From Mugil cephalus (Eukaryota > Chordata > Actinopteri > Mugiliformes > Mugilidae), in assembly GCF_022458985.1 (NCBI RefSeq), contig NC_061790.1, positions 20,006,397 to 20,070,396 on the forward strand: a DNA stretch of 64,000 bases, in the 5' to 3' direction. Position 1 is the stretch's first letter. Every line of letters starts with the position of its first letter. Below, piece after piece: positions 39,926 through 51,964 of the stretch. The notes under the pieces were generated by a model, which was not told where the DNA came from, did not search any database, and saw nothing but the letters and a program-made list of their open reading frames with translations. Both the position numbers and the translations under genes were made by a program.

Positions 39926-42900
39926 TCACTGGGAGACACAGCTGTCGCCCATATACTGAGCGTAGCGATCTGAGATGCTTCTCCTCAGCTCATCGATATC
40001 TCTCCTCAGCTGGCCAACCTCTAACAACTTAAACCTCAGTTCTTCTTCCACCACCTCCACTTTGCGGTCGCTCTCCTCGGCTGGAACACTGAACGCTGGA
40101 CAGGGATGGCAAAGAGCAAAAGGTCAGCATGCAAGTGTGGAAAAATACTCAACAAGCTAGGTACGTCAATCAAGCTCCCTTCATAAAGATGGGTTCAGTA
40201 ATGGCAAACTTTGATTTAAAAGTACACATGTACCCAGACCACCTTCAAATATGGTCAGAGATCAGATCTCTCAAATGTGATCACAATGTGTACTGGGGGT
40301 GTTCACACCTATCTTTTACGTGGTCAGATCACCCACATCAGATCTTAATACAAGGTCTGAACAGACTCCAAGGAAACAGGCATTTATCCATGTAGAGTTC
40401 CTTTACAACCTCTGATTCAGATCAGTTGTTATCCCTTTTATTACTTTTAGAAGTATAATCCTGCTCTGGAGGAAATAAACTGTATATTTTTGTAACTCTG
40501 ATGTGGTCTCCATGTTGCTGCCCTCCCTGGGTCGTAACAATTTCTTTCCTTTTAATATGTACCTTAAACACCTTTGTCTAAATTCATGTCCATGAGTGTG
40601 GGTGTTACCGACATACATTTCATGCCTAGAAGCAGAGACAGGTTAGGCTCTTTCCCCTGTGCTCTCTGAGCCAAGATGCTGCAGAGACCCTGGAGGTCCA
40701 GTAGACACAGGGACATCTCTTTCAGCAGCTGAGCCACCTCTGGCATCTCCATGTGGGAACGCTGCAACATCCCGTCATCCAATGGGGGCTGCTTGTTAGA
40801 GGAAACCAAAGGTGCATTTAAGTAACTTAGGGAGAATTTTCTTTTCTTTTTTACTAAACACATTTAGTCACCAGACAGAAGGATGTCATTGTGATTGGTT
40901 AACGTTTATCATTAAGTCAACATTTAAAACATACCTGGATGCAGGCTGTGGATGCTGTTGCCGGGCTTTTCTCCTTTTCTAACAGATGAGACAGCTGTCG
41001 ATGAAAAAGGCCTCTTTTCGTTTGCAGTCTCGTACTGGTGGCCTAACAAAGCAAATGAGCTTGATTTATTCTTCAGAAGAATATAGCCAGTCAGAATCAA
41101 CAGAACAGCTCAATAAATAAAAGAATTTCAGACTGAGAGGTAACATAGAGAGGACTGTGCTGTACTGTACATTGTGGAGTCATGACCATAGGCTAGACTT
41201 GTCTGTCACAACATGCAGATGCACACAAGTTTTTATCGAGCTTCCAACATGAACTACAGTGGAGGTTAGTGATGCGCTGATCAAGTTGTGTTGCACCCGG
41301 ATATCAACCTTTCAGCATCGGTCGATCGGATCGGTAAAGTATTTTCTTCTCTTCTTTTCTTTCTTTTATTCTCCTAGATGCGACTGTATCAAGTCCAATA
41401 AATAGAGCTGTCATACTTAATGTAGTGTGGACACGTCAGCCGTATGTATCTGCAATGTCATTCTTTTGGCTACTACCCAATGTTTGTGACCATATATTAG
41501 GGCAGGAATGTAGACTGACTAGAAAATCAAAAGCTTTGCCTTATGGCTCACACCCTCTTCACCATGATACTTAGATAAGATACCCGCATTACTGCAGCTG
41601 TCATGGCTATGTTTTGTCCTCTAGAAATGAAACACTGAGATATTGCAGGGGTATTGATATCCACTTCTTAAAAATGTCTGACTAACTGTCATTTTAATGT
41701 GACATTTTATTGAACAGTGCCAAATACATACACCAATCAGGAATAAAATGACCACCTTCCAAATATTGTGTAGGTCTCCCTTGTGCCTCCAAAACAACTG
41801 TGACTCATCAGAGAATGGACATGGGTCATCTGAGGGTGTTCTGTGGTGTCTGGTAACAGAATGTTGTTAGTGGGTACCAGGGGTTGAGGGGAGGGGTCTC
41901 TGTGGATAATCTCACAGATACCTGATCAGTTTGGGATCTAGTGAATTTGGAGGCCAGGTCAACACCTTGTGCTGTTCTTCACGTTGAGTTGTTCCTAAAC
42001 CGTTTTTGTGTGTGTGTCTGTGTCAGGCTGCATCCTGCTGGGATGGCTGCTGGTACATGTCTAAGTAACAGCCACATGAATGTCAGGTCCAAAAGTTGAC
42101 ACAAGATGGTCAGTGTTATTCACCTCTCCTGTCAGTGGTCTTAATGCCGTGGCTGATGCATGTACGCATCCACTACTTTATCTTTGTCAAACTAACTTCC
42201 ACTACTGTTGAGAAATCAACATTGAAAAAATCTAAATTTTGAAAATGGCAAAGAGGCATGATTTCTGCTTGTTTTCTTTTTTTTGATTTTTCGTTTTACC
42301 CTACCGTTAGTTGTGAAGTCAGTCTCTCAATCTGTTCCTTCTGGTGCTTAAACAGCTGGTGGGATGCAGAGAACGTGTTAATGGCTTTTTGAATAATTAC
42401 ATACTTTTACACATTTTGTGTGTGTGCATTAAGAATACCCTGCTGCTGTGATCTTGCTGCTCCAGAAGCTGTGTGTTTTCCACCTCAAGCCGTTTCAGAT
42501 CCTGCATGGGCAGCCTCACGCCATCATCCAAACACTGCTGTACCTTCTGCTCCAGGCTATACCAAAGTAAGACATGTAGTTACAAACCAAGAGAGATAAT
42601 AATAGAGATAATAATAATACTACGCAAGAACGCAGGATAATATTTAAACATAACTGGTGTGTAAATTGCAACAACAAGCCAAAATAAATACATACAGCTG
42701 ATATCAAACGTTTATATACACATACCCTGATTTTAACCACTCGACACATTGATGTTTATAGTGTGGACATCTAGTTAATACATGACCTTAATAATTATTC
42801 CAACAGTCGCTTATTGTATTTAGAAGAGTGTACCAAACTTGCCGTCAGAATTGACTTACACTCTGTTGACTGCAATTTGAAATTGGAAAATTCCAGAAAA

Positions 42901-45900
42901 GAACTCCTGATAGACTACCACGTATCATTTGAGTGAATTGGAGGTGCACCTCCAGAAAATGGATCACCTTCTCACATCTGGCTCATACTTTTCTGTCTCA
43001 TGGATGTGAAAATATATATAGTATATATATAGTGTCAATAACAATACAAAGTGTTTCAAGACTAGGGATGAGTATCATTAAGGTTTTATCCAATACTGGC
43101 GCCAAACTGGTACTTTTCAAACAGTGCAGCTGCTTAAACAGGGCTTAAAGAATGGAAAACATACAAACTTCCATGTCTGAAAACAGTGCCTTTTTATTTT
43201 TAAGGCATTTTATGACATGCAAGTTGAACAGAATATTAATTGAAATAATATAAATACAATTAAGTCTAAGAAATCGTTTATATAAAAATATAAAACTCAC
43301 AACAAACTGTCATAATTATCATAATAAAAACAGTGGCGTGGGGTCTGTCTGGCTATCAAATATGGTAGATTTCTCAGCTTTAAAAAAAAAAAAAAAAAAA
43401 TGCTATGTGCTCCAGGTTTTAGAGTCCGCATCTCTTCAGGTGAAGTACAGACAAACTTTTGACCATTTGGTCTTAGACAGGTTCTGCACAGCAATAGAGC
43501 TAAGGGAGCGGGAATTAAAAATTCAGTGGCACCAAAATCATTATTGCTTTTTGGTCTGGCTCCTACGGTTTGCGTCAGTAACCAGTATTGGTAGCCATCC
43601 CTAACCAAGGAACAATTGCCTGAAACCCCCAGAACCCTTTCACAGGAAGAAACCCTGAGCAGAACCCAGCTCATATGGTTGCAGATGCATTTTCTTGAGG
43701 CCTGTCTAGGAGATACAGAAAAAGAGTCACACTGGAGAATACAAGTGCAAAAATATCTTTACCCACGATGAAACAAGTCCTACATCGACATAGCCTGAAA
43801 GGCTGCTCAGCAAGAAAGAAAGCACTGCTCTAAAACCGCTATCAGAAGTTTGAGAAGAACTGAAAAAGTGTGTGCGAGCCTACAAGACTCTACACTATTA
43901 CAGCAGTTCTAAAATTCCTGCAACTTATTGTAAATAAATGTGTAAGGTCATCCATTTGACCCAAGACCCAACTTAAAGGCAATGCTACAAGATCCTGGTG
44001 ACCCACTGGGAACATAATGAAAAATTTTGTTGAAATAAATCCTCTCTACTGACATCACGTTCCCGTTCTTAAAATGAGGCTGTGATCTTGACTGCCCTAA
44101 GACAGGGTCTATTTACTGGGGTCAAATGTTAGCATTTGTGAAAAACTGAGTTTAAATGTATTTGGCTAAGCTGTACAGTATATGAATGTTTGATTTCAAT
44201 TGTATGAACAGGTTGTACATAGCTTCTTGGGGGGACAAATAAGTATGGACAGCAAAAACAAATAACACAACAGTTAAATTCTTGTGACTTACAAAAGGTG
44301 AAAATTAGTCTTACATTCAATCTGATACATATCCAAGATAAGAGCAGGTTAATGGTTCGTCAGGTCAAGTTCATTTTACCTGTGCACAGACGCTATCAAC
44401 TCCTTCTCTCTCCTGGCCTGCATTTCAAGCTTGATATCTTTGTCCTTCAGCAGGGCAAATCCTTCCTGCAGACTCTTCTGTAACTCCGACACCTTTTTTT
44501 CCAGATCCTTTGCTTTCTGTTGGACCTCCTTCTGCTGGGTTCACATAATGTACACAGTGTGAAATTCAGAAGTGAACAATGAAACATTTACTGTATTTGA
44601 ACCCCTATTTCACATGGGACGAAATTTTTATATTTTCCCCTTTGCCTGCTGTTTGAAGTTTTGTTTCATTACAGTGGTTTGATGAAATTTTGTCCACACA
44701 ACAACGTACACAACAACATTTAGATACAGTATGTTCTATGGAGTTTGATAATCTGATTACTAGAACCATCAACCGTCACTACAGGTTGTTAAGAGAAAAT
44801 GACAGATGACTGGCTACTGTGGCTGTGCAACTCAGCTGCAGCGCATCACCGAGGTAAAGTCCTAATATTCATGTATTAATCATAACATAATAACAACAAT
44901 GTACAGTTACACTGATAATAATCAGCAATATTACTACTCCTGCTAATAATAATTATTGCTAGTATTAACAATTATCGACTAGACAACTGCAACGACAAGT
45001 CAGACCGTCAGAGATTAAATGTGTGCACTGTGAATGTTGATGATGTGGGCAATAAAATCAACATTCTTTCCTTTAACTACTTTAATTGTCAGACAAAATG
45101 ACAACATTACTCTGTTTATGATCCTTCACACACATAATATGAATTATAGTTGCCTTGTGTTAATGCCAACAGAGGCCCTTCTGCACATACAGTAATAGGC
45201 TAGCTACTATTTTACAGAGGTGAGCCTAAATGTTCTAAAATGTGTTTCTTCTTCAAATGTTCATGTATACTTAGTGACTAGTTAGTCACTGACTAATTTG
45301 GTTGCAAATATTTGAGGAATACTGGTTGCAACCCTAATTACAACACAGTATTTCATGTAGTACATGTAATCCCTGATCTTTTTTCCTGGATATATTTTTC
45401 ACAATTCCAGAGCACAGTTCCTGTCTGGTCACCTGTATTAAGGGAATGTGCTGTTTGCTCAGATGTGTGCACCTACCTGCTTGGCCTGGAACTGCACTTC
45501 GTCCAGTGTTGGCAGGTCAGAGAGGTATTTCTCCAGTGTCTCTATGCGTTGCTGTTTTTCTTGGTTCTGGTCGCTCTCTCTCTGACATTTCTTTTTCAGT
45601 GTACTAATGTAGCGCTCCCTTGTCTTTATCTGTGGGCCACAAACACAGGTAACACACTAGTACTTTGTTGTGACAGTTGTGTGATCAACACGAAAGGATC
45701 ATTAACACGGATAGTTTCTGTATTAATGATATGAATCTGATGTACCTTTTCCTCCAGTTTCCTGATGTGCTCTGTATATTTTTGTGTGACTTGCATGAAG
45801 AACTTATTCAGATGGAGTACTTCCAGCTCAGCAATTGCCAATTTCCTATTAAGGTCTTCATCATGGCACAGCCTAACAGATGGCTGTTTGGTTGGCGTTC

Positions 45901-48900
45901 TCATTGACGACTCCTAATGACGAACAGAATTTTTGTCGTGAAAATATCCATGATATTTAATGTCCAGTATATTTAAATGTTCATTCATTAAATTAGTATG
46001 ATTTAGTGTTACCTTTACATTTAGGATGTGGGGATCATCACACCACCCTCTCTGGCTCTGGAGGACCTGCTGCGCTCTGAGCTCGTTCTCCCTGATCCGG
46101 GCATGCAGCTGCAAGATCTGCTGTTTTTGTCTGAAACACAGAATATAGAGCCTGTAGAGCACTGTATGAGGACGCGATGAGCAACATCAGACCTGCACAA
46201 CACATCCAGAACTGCTTAAAGAGATCATTTCTATAGTGCATATTTAGCACTTCTTCCAAGCTAACAGAAGAGCTTTATGTTAGGGCAATGGACACTGACC
46301 AGATGAATTACTTCACAGTGTGGCTTTCAAGTGAATGTTTACTGTAATATATAAGCCTTTACTTTTTCAATTTTTGGTTCTTGTATGCAAATGAATGAAT
46401 CTTCTCTTCTAATCTGTCATTAATCACAGATACAGGCTACAAAGCCAGATACTTGGAAGGGAGGCTCAAATCTGCCATTACATAAATTCTTGTGTTCTTT
46501 ATTTTTTTATTTATTTTTTTTCTTTTCTTTTCTTGTGTTCTTCAAAAGAAACAAAACAAAGGGAAACATCCGGATTATATTTGGTTATGTTTTCATGTTC
46601 CACCCCTGTATTAACGCATGTCAAACCATCTGTGAGCACATCCAGCAGTACCTTTCTATCTCCAGTTCTCTCTGCCTCAACAGCCCCTCTTTAACCTTCA
46701 CAAGAGTGTTGACAGAAAGGGAGCTCCCTATCAGCATCTGCCAAAACACACAAACAAAAACAATGTTACACATTAAGTTAAGAGCAATGACCTAATGAAA
46801 TGAAGAAAGTGTAATCTTGTAGCAGGTGTTGTTGTTTAGGTTCTAGTAACAAATGTTCACATGCAATATATAAATACATATTCTAATAATAAATGTAAAC
46901 ATATATAAAGTTCAAATTATACATGTATGCCATTCATGTTTTTGTTCACCTTTGAGCATCAAAGGTATAGACTACTACACGAGTAAAACATGAGTACAAA
47001 GTTATTTGTTTGCCCATTGTTTCCCTTCTTTGTTTTTCTCATCTGACTATTGTAATACTCATCTCACCTGGTCAAGCCCCGCTTCCTGCTGAAGCCCCTG
47101 TTGCCATGGGGACAGTCCATCTCCACCACAGCCCTCCGTTCCGGTACGACTGACCTGGCCGAGGTCGTTTCCACGCTCGACTTTGGGCCTGTACTCCATC
47201 TGTTCAGCCAACCACATCTGGGTGCGAACTGCAGGCTGAATTGGGGAGCTTCTATCAGCCTGATGGCCTAGGGGTATGTCGACCTGTTTGGATAAGCCCA
47301 GGCCACAAACCTGCCCACCTTCCCACGCCAGTTTAGCCTCTGGTAAAGCAGTGTATTTCATGTCCAAACTGGTTTGTTTGATTGGAGAAGACAGAGCTGA
47401 GGAAAAGGACAGGTCTGTTTCCAAACCAGTGTATCTACAACTGCGGTCATCTCGATAACTGGGTCCAGCGCCTGGTGAACGCTGAAGCAAGGTGCTGCAC
47501 ATCAAGGAGGAAGACAAAGGTAGATAAAGGTCCATGTTTGAGTGTTCTTTTCTGTACCTATGTAGCAGCCCTCTGTCCAGGGAGCCTTGTGCATCTGGAT
47601 TATACTGATAGCCCGGTGTCCGACTGGAGCTTTTATCAGCCCCTGATGACAACTTGTTGAGAGAAGACCACCTCCGGATGGGCTGATGGTCCTTCAAATC
47701 CAGATAACTTGATGTACCCAAGGGAGACACAGCCGGCGAAGGCAGCTGACTAGATGTGGGCAAACGGCCCGTGTTGTGGGGCGAGGCTGTCATTCTAAAA
47801 CCAGGCGAGGAAGATGGGGATGGCACGACGTGGACAGTAGGGATGCTATCATCATCCATGCCCAAGTGATACTGGGACCGTGGCTGAAAAGGCAGAGGTG
47901 TTGTACTGGAACTGGAGTCCTCTGTAAAAAGAAGGATTAGACATCAGACATCAGGGGAAGACATCAACACAAGTTTCTTAGTGAGCACAACAACACAAAG
48001 TAGAATAAAACAAATCAATCTACTGTTGATGTTCTGCAACCTTCAAATCATATCATATGTCATATTTGCATATAGAGCACATGAAATGCAAAAGGGGAGT
48101 TGTGTCACCCATTTGGCATTTACTGTCCAGTGGGAGGAAATCCTTCATTGAGGTATCACCAGCAGTCTAGAGGTCTGCCACAATTTTTGTAACACCAATA
48201 AAACTTTCAATGCTCTGACTAGGGATAGCACAAGTGGTCTTGTGTCACAGAAGTGATCCATCATCCATAATTTCCATGCAGCCATCCAAACAGCACTAGA
48301 TAACTGTTGTCTTTATTAACTGAATGTTGTTAAACTTATATTCACCCTTGATTTTATGCATTGTTTCATCTCTTCAATTCAATTCAATTCAGTTCAGTTC
48401 GTTTCAGTTTTATTTATATAGCGCCAATAACAATACAAACTTTCTCAAGATGCTTTACAAAAACCAGCCTGCAACCTCCAGAGCAGCCTGAGTAGCAAGG
48501 AAAAACTCCCTTTTAAACAGGAAGAAACCTCAAGCAGAACCCAGCTCATATGGAGGGACCCATCTGCTGAAGGCCAGCCGGGTAGAAACAGACACATCAT
48601 CTGCGTAAGCACAAGTAAACTTTACATTTGTTTTATGGTGAATTGAGCGTAGCATTTTAACTTGAGATAAAGCGTCTTGCTTAATGAATTTAGAACTGTG
48701 AAAAGCACAGTGAGTGTCTGGTGTGGTGCCAATTGGAAACATCTGTGTTGAATGTGTATGTTTTCTCTCTCAAGAGAATCAATATCAGGGCATCCTACCT
48801 TCCACGCTGTCTGAGCAGTAGGTCCCGATACCCGTGTCCCCGCTGTCGGACACCGTACTCTGTCTGCGCCCACCACAGATGCCGTTCCCAGAGTCAATCA

Positions 48901-49456
48901 GACTGCTGTGCCAGGGGGGTTCATGGTCGAGGCCCAATCCTGGGGTGCCACCACTGGACCCTGAAACAAAATTTTAATTATTTATTGAAAGCTCTTGTGT
49001 TATCCACAGATATGGGGTTATCAGGAGTTTAGCCCTCACTACTGATTCATTAGAGTTATTGATGTGAACAGTGATTTGATGCCTGAGATAATAGTTTCAC
49101 TTTATTGTTCTCTTTGTCATAATGACAGTATAACAATAATACTGAAGTCTGATTGTTTTAAACATTTGCAGTATTGTGGAGTACAAGAATCGTGTTTATT
49201 AGATATTAACAGCCCTGGATCATAACCCTGTGTAGCCCTCTTTACAAGGCACACAGACGGAGACAGCCTGCGCTTCTATGGAGTAACGTTAATAGCTGCT
49301 CGTCGGTGCTAGCCGCTGAGCTACAGCTCTCCTGGCCCTTTAACATCGAATCACTGCAGGGCTACCGAGTTTATATCTTCAGTCCTGTCATCTTCTGAAC
49401 CTCTCACCTGTTTGATTAGATTCGTATCCATCTTCAAGCTCCTTTCTGGCCCACAT
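39926..49456 (-). CDS. cep85l: Centrosomal protein 85-like
   Basis: A pericentriolar coiled-coil protein needed for microtubule organisation; human CEP85L variants cause posterior-predominant lissencephaly. Coding exons in transcript order: 49456-49408, 48960-48799, 47921-47068, 46737-46652, 46130-46013, 45913-45746, 45629-45477, 44534-44380, 42556-42439, 42355-42305, 41042-40935, 40791-40617, 40095-39926. They join in frame to 788 codons plus stop (human about 805). The start [11 protein letters not shown] is followed by [20 protein letters not shown] (exon 2), [16 protein letters not shown] and [15 protein letters not shown] (exon 3), a long coiled coil from exon 4 ([48 protein letters not shown]), [21 protein letters not shown] (exon 12) and the terminal [16 protein letters not shown]. 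These blocks favour CEP85L over CEP85. Exons 8 and 12 begin at tandem NAGNAG acceptors. Several introns host repeats. Confidence 0.95.
41726..42165. mobile_element. Non-autonomous DNA transposon (tacaccaatcagg family)
   Basis: In a cep85l intron. The left end tacaccaatcaggaataaaatgaccacc is degenerately mirrored by the right end gtggtcttaatgccgtggctgatgcatgta. The body (attgtgtaggtctcccttgtgcc, gaatttggaggccaggtcaacacc) matches a high-copy teleost element. No transposase frame. Confidence 0.6.
43005..43725 (+). repeat. Interspersed repeat, 'caataacaatacaaa' family, copy 2, split by an insertion
   Basis: The left part (to 43062) has tcaataacaatacaaagtgtttcaag. The right part (43604-43725) resumes with tgcctgaaacccccag, aggaagaaaccctgagcagaa and cccagctcatatgg, in the same order as copies at 34606 and 48369. 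The two halves are separated by a 541-bp insert. Confidence 0.75.
43063..43603. mobile_element. hAT-like non-autonomous element nested in a SINE-like repeat
   Basis: Starts tagggatg and ends catcccta, an 8-bp perfect terminal inversion of the hAT type. It interrupts the older repeat that resumes on its far side. The flanking octamers (ttcaagac, accaagga) are at best a decayed target duplication. The interior has an A-run and no transposase frame. Confidence 0.6.
48369..48592 (+). repeat. Interspersed repeat, 'caataacaatacaaa' family, copy 3
   Basis: In a cep85l intron. It is collinear with 34606-34833 from ttttatttatatagcgccaataacaatacaaa through ggacccatctgctgaaggccagccgggtag. It begins with a caattcaattcaattc run. 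Confidence 0.75.
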
Positions 49457-49870
49457 TCTGGATGACTTTAGGCTACAGGAAAGCGGGGGGGGGCGGCCGC
49501 AGTCCGATCAGCAGAAAAAGGGGAGGAGGAGGAAGGCCAAAGTTTGAAAACCCGAGAACTGTATTATTCATGACGGAAAAATAGATTGAAAGTCCTATCT
49601 GGACAATGCTCGGTTTAGAAAACGTTCTCCGTTCGATTAACGGTGCCCTACCATTATATGACGCCCGTCGCCTACGTCCTGTGATGGGCGTCCTCTGAGT
49701 GGAAGTGCGTCCACTAGCTCCTCCCCCTCCACCTCCGCAGCTCAGCTCAGTATTGACTGCAGAGATATACACCACACGTAGATGCTGCCTCCGCTGTTTC
49801 TGCCATTGGAACGACGCGTCAACGCGGCCGCCATCTTGGGCAGGGGGAAGTAAACGGAGGCAGAGGTCTG
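49457..49870 (-). promoter_or_regulatory. cep85l 5' UTR and GC-rich promoter with YY1-like and CCAAT motifs
   Basis: GC-rich sequence just upstream of the cep85l start. On the minus strand it contains AAGATGGCGGC (49837-49827), a consensus YY1 site typical of TATA-less promoters near the transcription start, and CCAAT within gttccaatggca (about 49800-49810). The exact start site cannot be read from sequence. Confidence 0.55.
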
Positions 49871-50640
49871 TCAAAGATTAAAATCATCACAACTCAACCG
49901 ATTTTCGATCCGTTTGGTTTATTATAAATGTCAGACATATATTTACGATAAAATATAGATTTGTTAATTTAAATGCAGACAATGTGCAACACCATTGAAA
50001 AGCTACCAGGAATATGTCAAAACGGTCAAAACGGCACTGATCCTGAATCCCTGAATCATCCGTGATTGTTATTTTCAATTAGCTGATGCCCGATGCCAGA
50101 GGGTGGCATAAGATGCAGCAAGAGCGATATCTTGAGGAATAATTGCACTGCAATGTCAGCATGAAACGAGCGGCTGGACAACGCGATGTCAGAGATTTTT
50201 TTAAAAAAAAGAATTACAGGTGAGCTATAAATCAGGACTTAGGAATCTCACTGCTTTTTATTAATCTACAAAAGTCGCCAGACTCACCACAGGTTGTATG
50301 CACAATGACGACACAGCTAGTTTTCCAAACTAGCCATGTAGCCTCCAAGCTAGCTGACAAACGTTTGATGAAGGTTAACTCACATTAAGCTATACCTCCC
50401 AACAAAATTATGGATTGTTTTTGTATTATTTACGAATGTTAACACACAACATCCCACAATAGCAAAAATAATATTCCAAACCTTAGATACAGTATAAAAA
50501 CCTCTGCTTCTGCAATGGTATCAGTTCAAAAACAATATATCTCAGCTGATAATAAACAAACAATTGAATAATTGCCACAGCTGATTCCAGTCTGGCTTAC
50601 ACTCAGTGGCAGGGGTTACAGTAAAAGGAGGACTTTGAGG
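49871..50640. other. Intergenic stretch upstream of cep85l
   Basis: A/T-rich sequence with no supportable gene. At 50161-50220 a short plus-strand frame reads MKRAAGQRDVRDFFKKK, reminiscent of the N-terminus of hAT/ZMYM-type transposases, but it stops after about 20 codons. Nothing else recognised. Confidence 0.4.
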
Positions 50641-50641
50641 A

Positions 50642-51240
50642 GTGATGCTTTTGGAAACAGAAAAATCAAACACTGTAATGTCTGGACGAGGAAGAGTAAG
50701 AGCAAGGGGCCCAGGGAGAAGAGCAGGCCCAAGGAGAGGGCAAGGTAGAGGTATAAGAATGTGTGGTTGTGGTATTCCAAGGGTTGCAAGAACAGTAGTC
50801 AGTGATGAAATATGTGCCACTATCATTGACCATGTAATCCACCACGGTCTTTCACTAAGAGAGGCTGGTGAAAGTGCAGCCCAATTTGAGGCGGTCAAAG
50901 GTTGCCTCCATTATACGCATCTTTCAACAAGCCAACAGGTAAGTATTGCATTTTACATGGCTTGTTGATTTTTTTTTGTCCCTCTAAAGAATGCAACTTC
51001 AAAAGGAAAGCTCCTCAATAATGATCAAGAGATTGCCATTGTAGAAATGGTTGTTGCAAATAATGCAATAAAACTGCATGAAATTCAAACTAGAATTGTG
51101 GAGGACCATGACATATTTGACATTATTGATAGCGGGCATTGTCCAAACACAGAGTGCGGATGAAGCAGCTCTTCACTGTTCCCTTTGTTAGGGACAGTGA
51201 GAGAGTCAAGGAGCTACAACGACAATATAATTCAGAATGC
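50642..51240 (+). mobile_element. Mariner/IS630-like transposase relic with Gly-Arg-rich N-terminus
   Basis: The open part reads SGRGRVRARGPGRRAGPRRG then VARTVVSDEICATIIDHVIHHGLSLREAGE, the Gly/Arg-rich tail and helix-turn-helix of a fish IS630/mariner-type transposase. After a frame change come NNDQEIAIVEMVVANNAIKL and IQTRIVEDHDIFDIID. After another come HRVRMKQLFTVPFVRDSERVKEL. The catalytic domain is missing beyond this point. A dead, 3'-truncated copy. Confidence 0.6.
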
Positions 51241-51412
51241 TCTTGTGTGTTTGATGGATATTTTGTTCACTGTAAGCAATACCCTAAAACATTTTCTGTT
51301 CTATCACATTGTATACAGTATTTCTACTGTACCCTCTGTAGTAAACAGCAACTGATTTGCTTTTTACTGGAATGCTTTTGAATGTGAACATTACATGTGG
51401 ACATACAGTTAC

Positions 51413-51779
51413 AAAACACAACAACATTTTACTAAACACAACAGCAAATCAGAAACACAAGGACATTAACCAACCAGAAAAGGTAAGGACCCTCGGGCGA
51501 CATGAATCGTTGCTGATTGGACAAAAGAACTGGTCCATCATTTGAACCGGAAAGACAACTGCTGTGCGCCAGACAAGCGGAAGCACAGACGTGAGCACAG
51601 AGAAGCATGCTGCGATGTTTTTCCAAAATTGTGGCAAGAAAGTTGAACACAAAACGACTGCGGCGAATGTGGGACAAGGCTGCACGAAGACGGTGGCGAT
51701 GGCCACGCACGACCTTCAAGCAAGTAAGCAAATGTAATGTTAATTTGTTGTTGTGTTTAGTAATTTGTCGTTGTGTTTT
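51413..51779. mobile_element. Candidate non-autonomous DNA transposon with 37-bp inverted ends
   Basis: 51413-51449 (aaaacacaacaacatttt...) and 51743-51779 (...gtcgttgtgtttt) are inverted repeats matching at about 33 of 37 positions. They enclose a unique-looking 293 bp with no transposase frame. No target duplication could be identified. The right end runs directly into a minisatellite built on the same tgtgtttt motif. Confidence 0.5.
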
Positions 51780-51912
51780 CTCTTTTTGTGTTGTGTTTTC
51801 TGAATTGAAATTGTGTTTTCTCTTTTTGTGTTGTGTTTTCTCCTTTTGCCATTGTGTTTTCTCTTTTTGTCGTTGTGTGTTCTTTTTTGCCATTGTGTTT
51901 TCTTTTTTGCGT
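51754..51912. repeat. Minisatellite with ~20-25-bp units (ttgtgttttctctttttg)
   Basis: At least seven imperfect copies of (g)ttgtgttttctctttttg with variants such as ccattgtgttttc and gaattgaaattgtgttttc. A run of about 22 T follows (51930-51955). On the minus strand it would read as a Lys/His/Asn/Thr repeat, but there is no evidence of a gene. Confidence 0.85.
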
Positions 51913-51932
51913 TTTCGTTGATAGTTTTCGGA

Positions 51933-51959
<27 letters not shown>

Positions 51960-51964
<5 letters not shown>

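Noticed and set aside
43297-43674. 125-codon minus-strand open frame
   Set aside because: It lies wholly across the nested hAT-like insert and the SINE-like repeat and contains a phenylalanine run from the poly-A tract.
45312-45734. 140-codon plus-strand open frame with apparent membrane segments
   Set aside because: It is the reverse-strand shadow of cep85l exon 7, whose coiled-coil codons read as hydrophobic residues on the opposite strand.
41043-49407. A nested phospholamban (pln) gene, which lies inside CEP85L in mammals
   Set aside because: I looked in all cep85l introns for the short MEKVQYLTRSAIRRAS-like frame and saw nothing similar. The gene is either elsewhere in this genome or too diverged for reading by eye.
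49473-49874. 133-codon minus-strand open frame upstream of cep85l
   Set aside because: GC-rich 5' UTR/promoter sequence. The frame does not connect to the cep85l start and has no conserved features.
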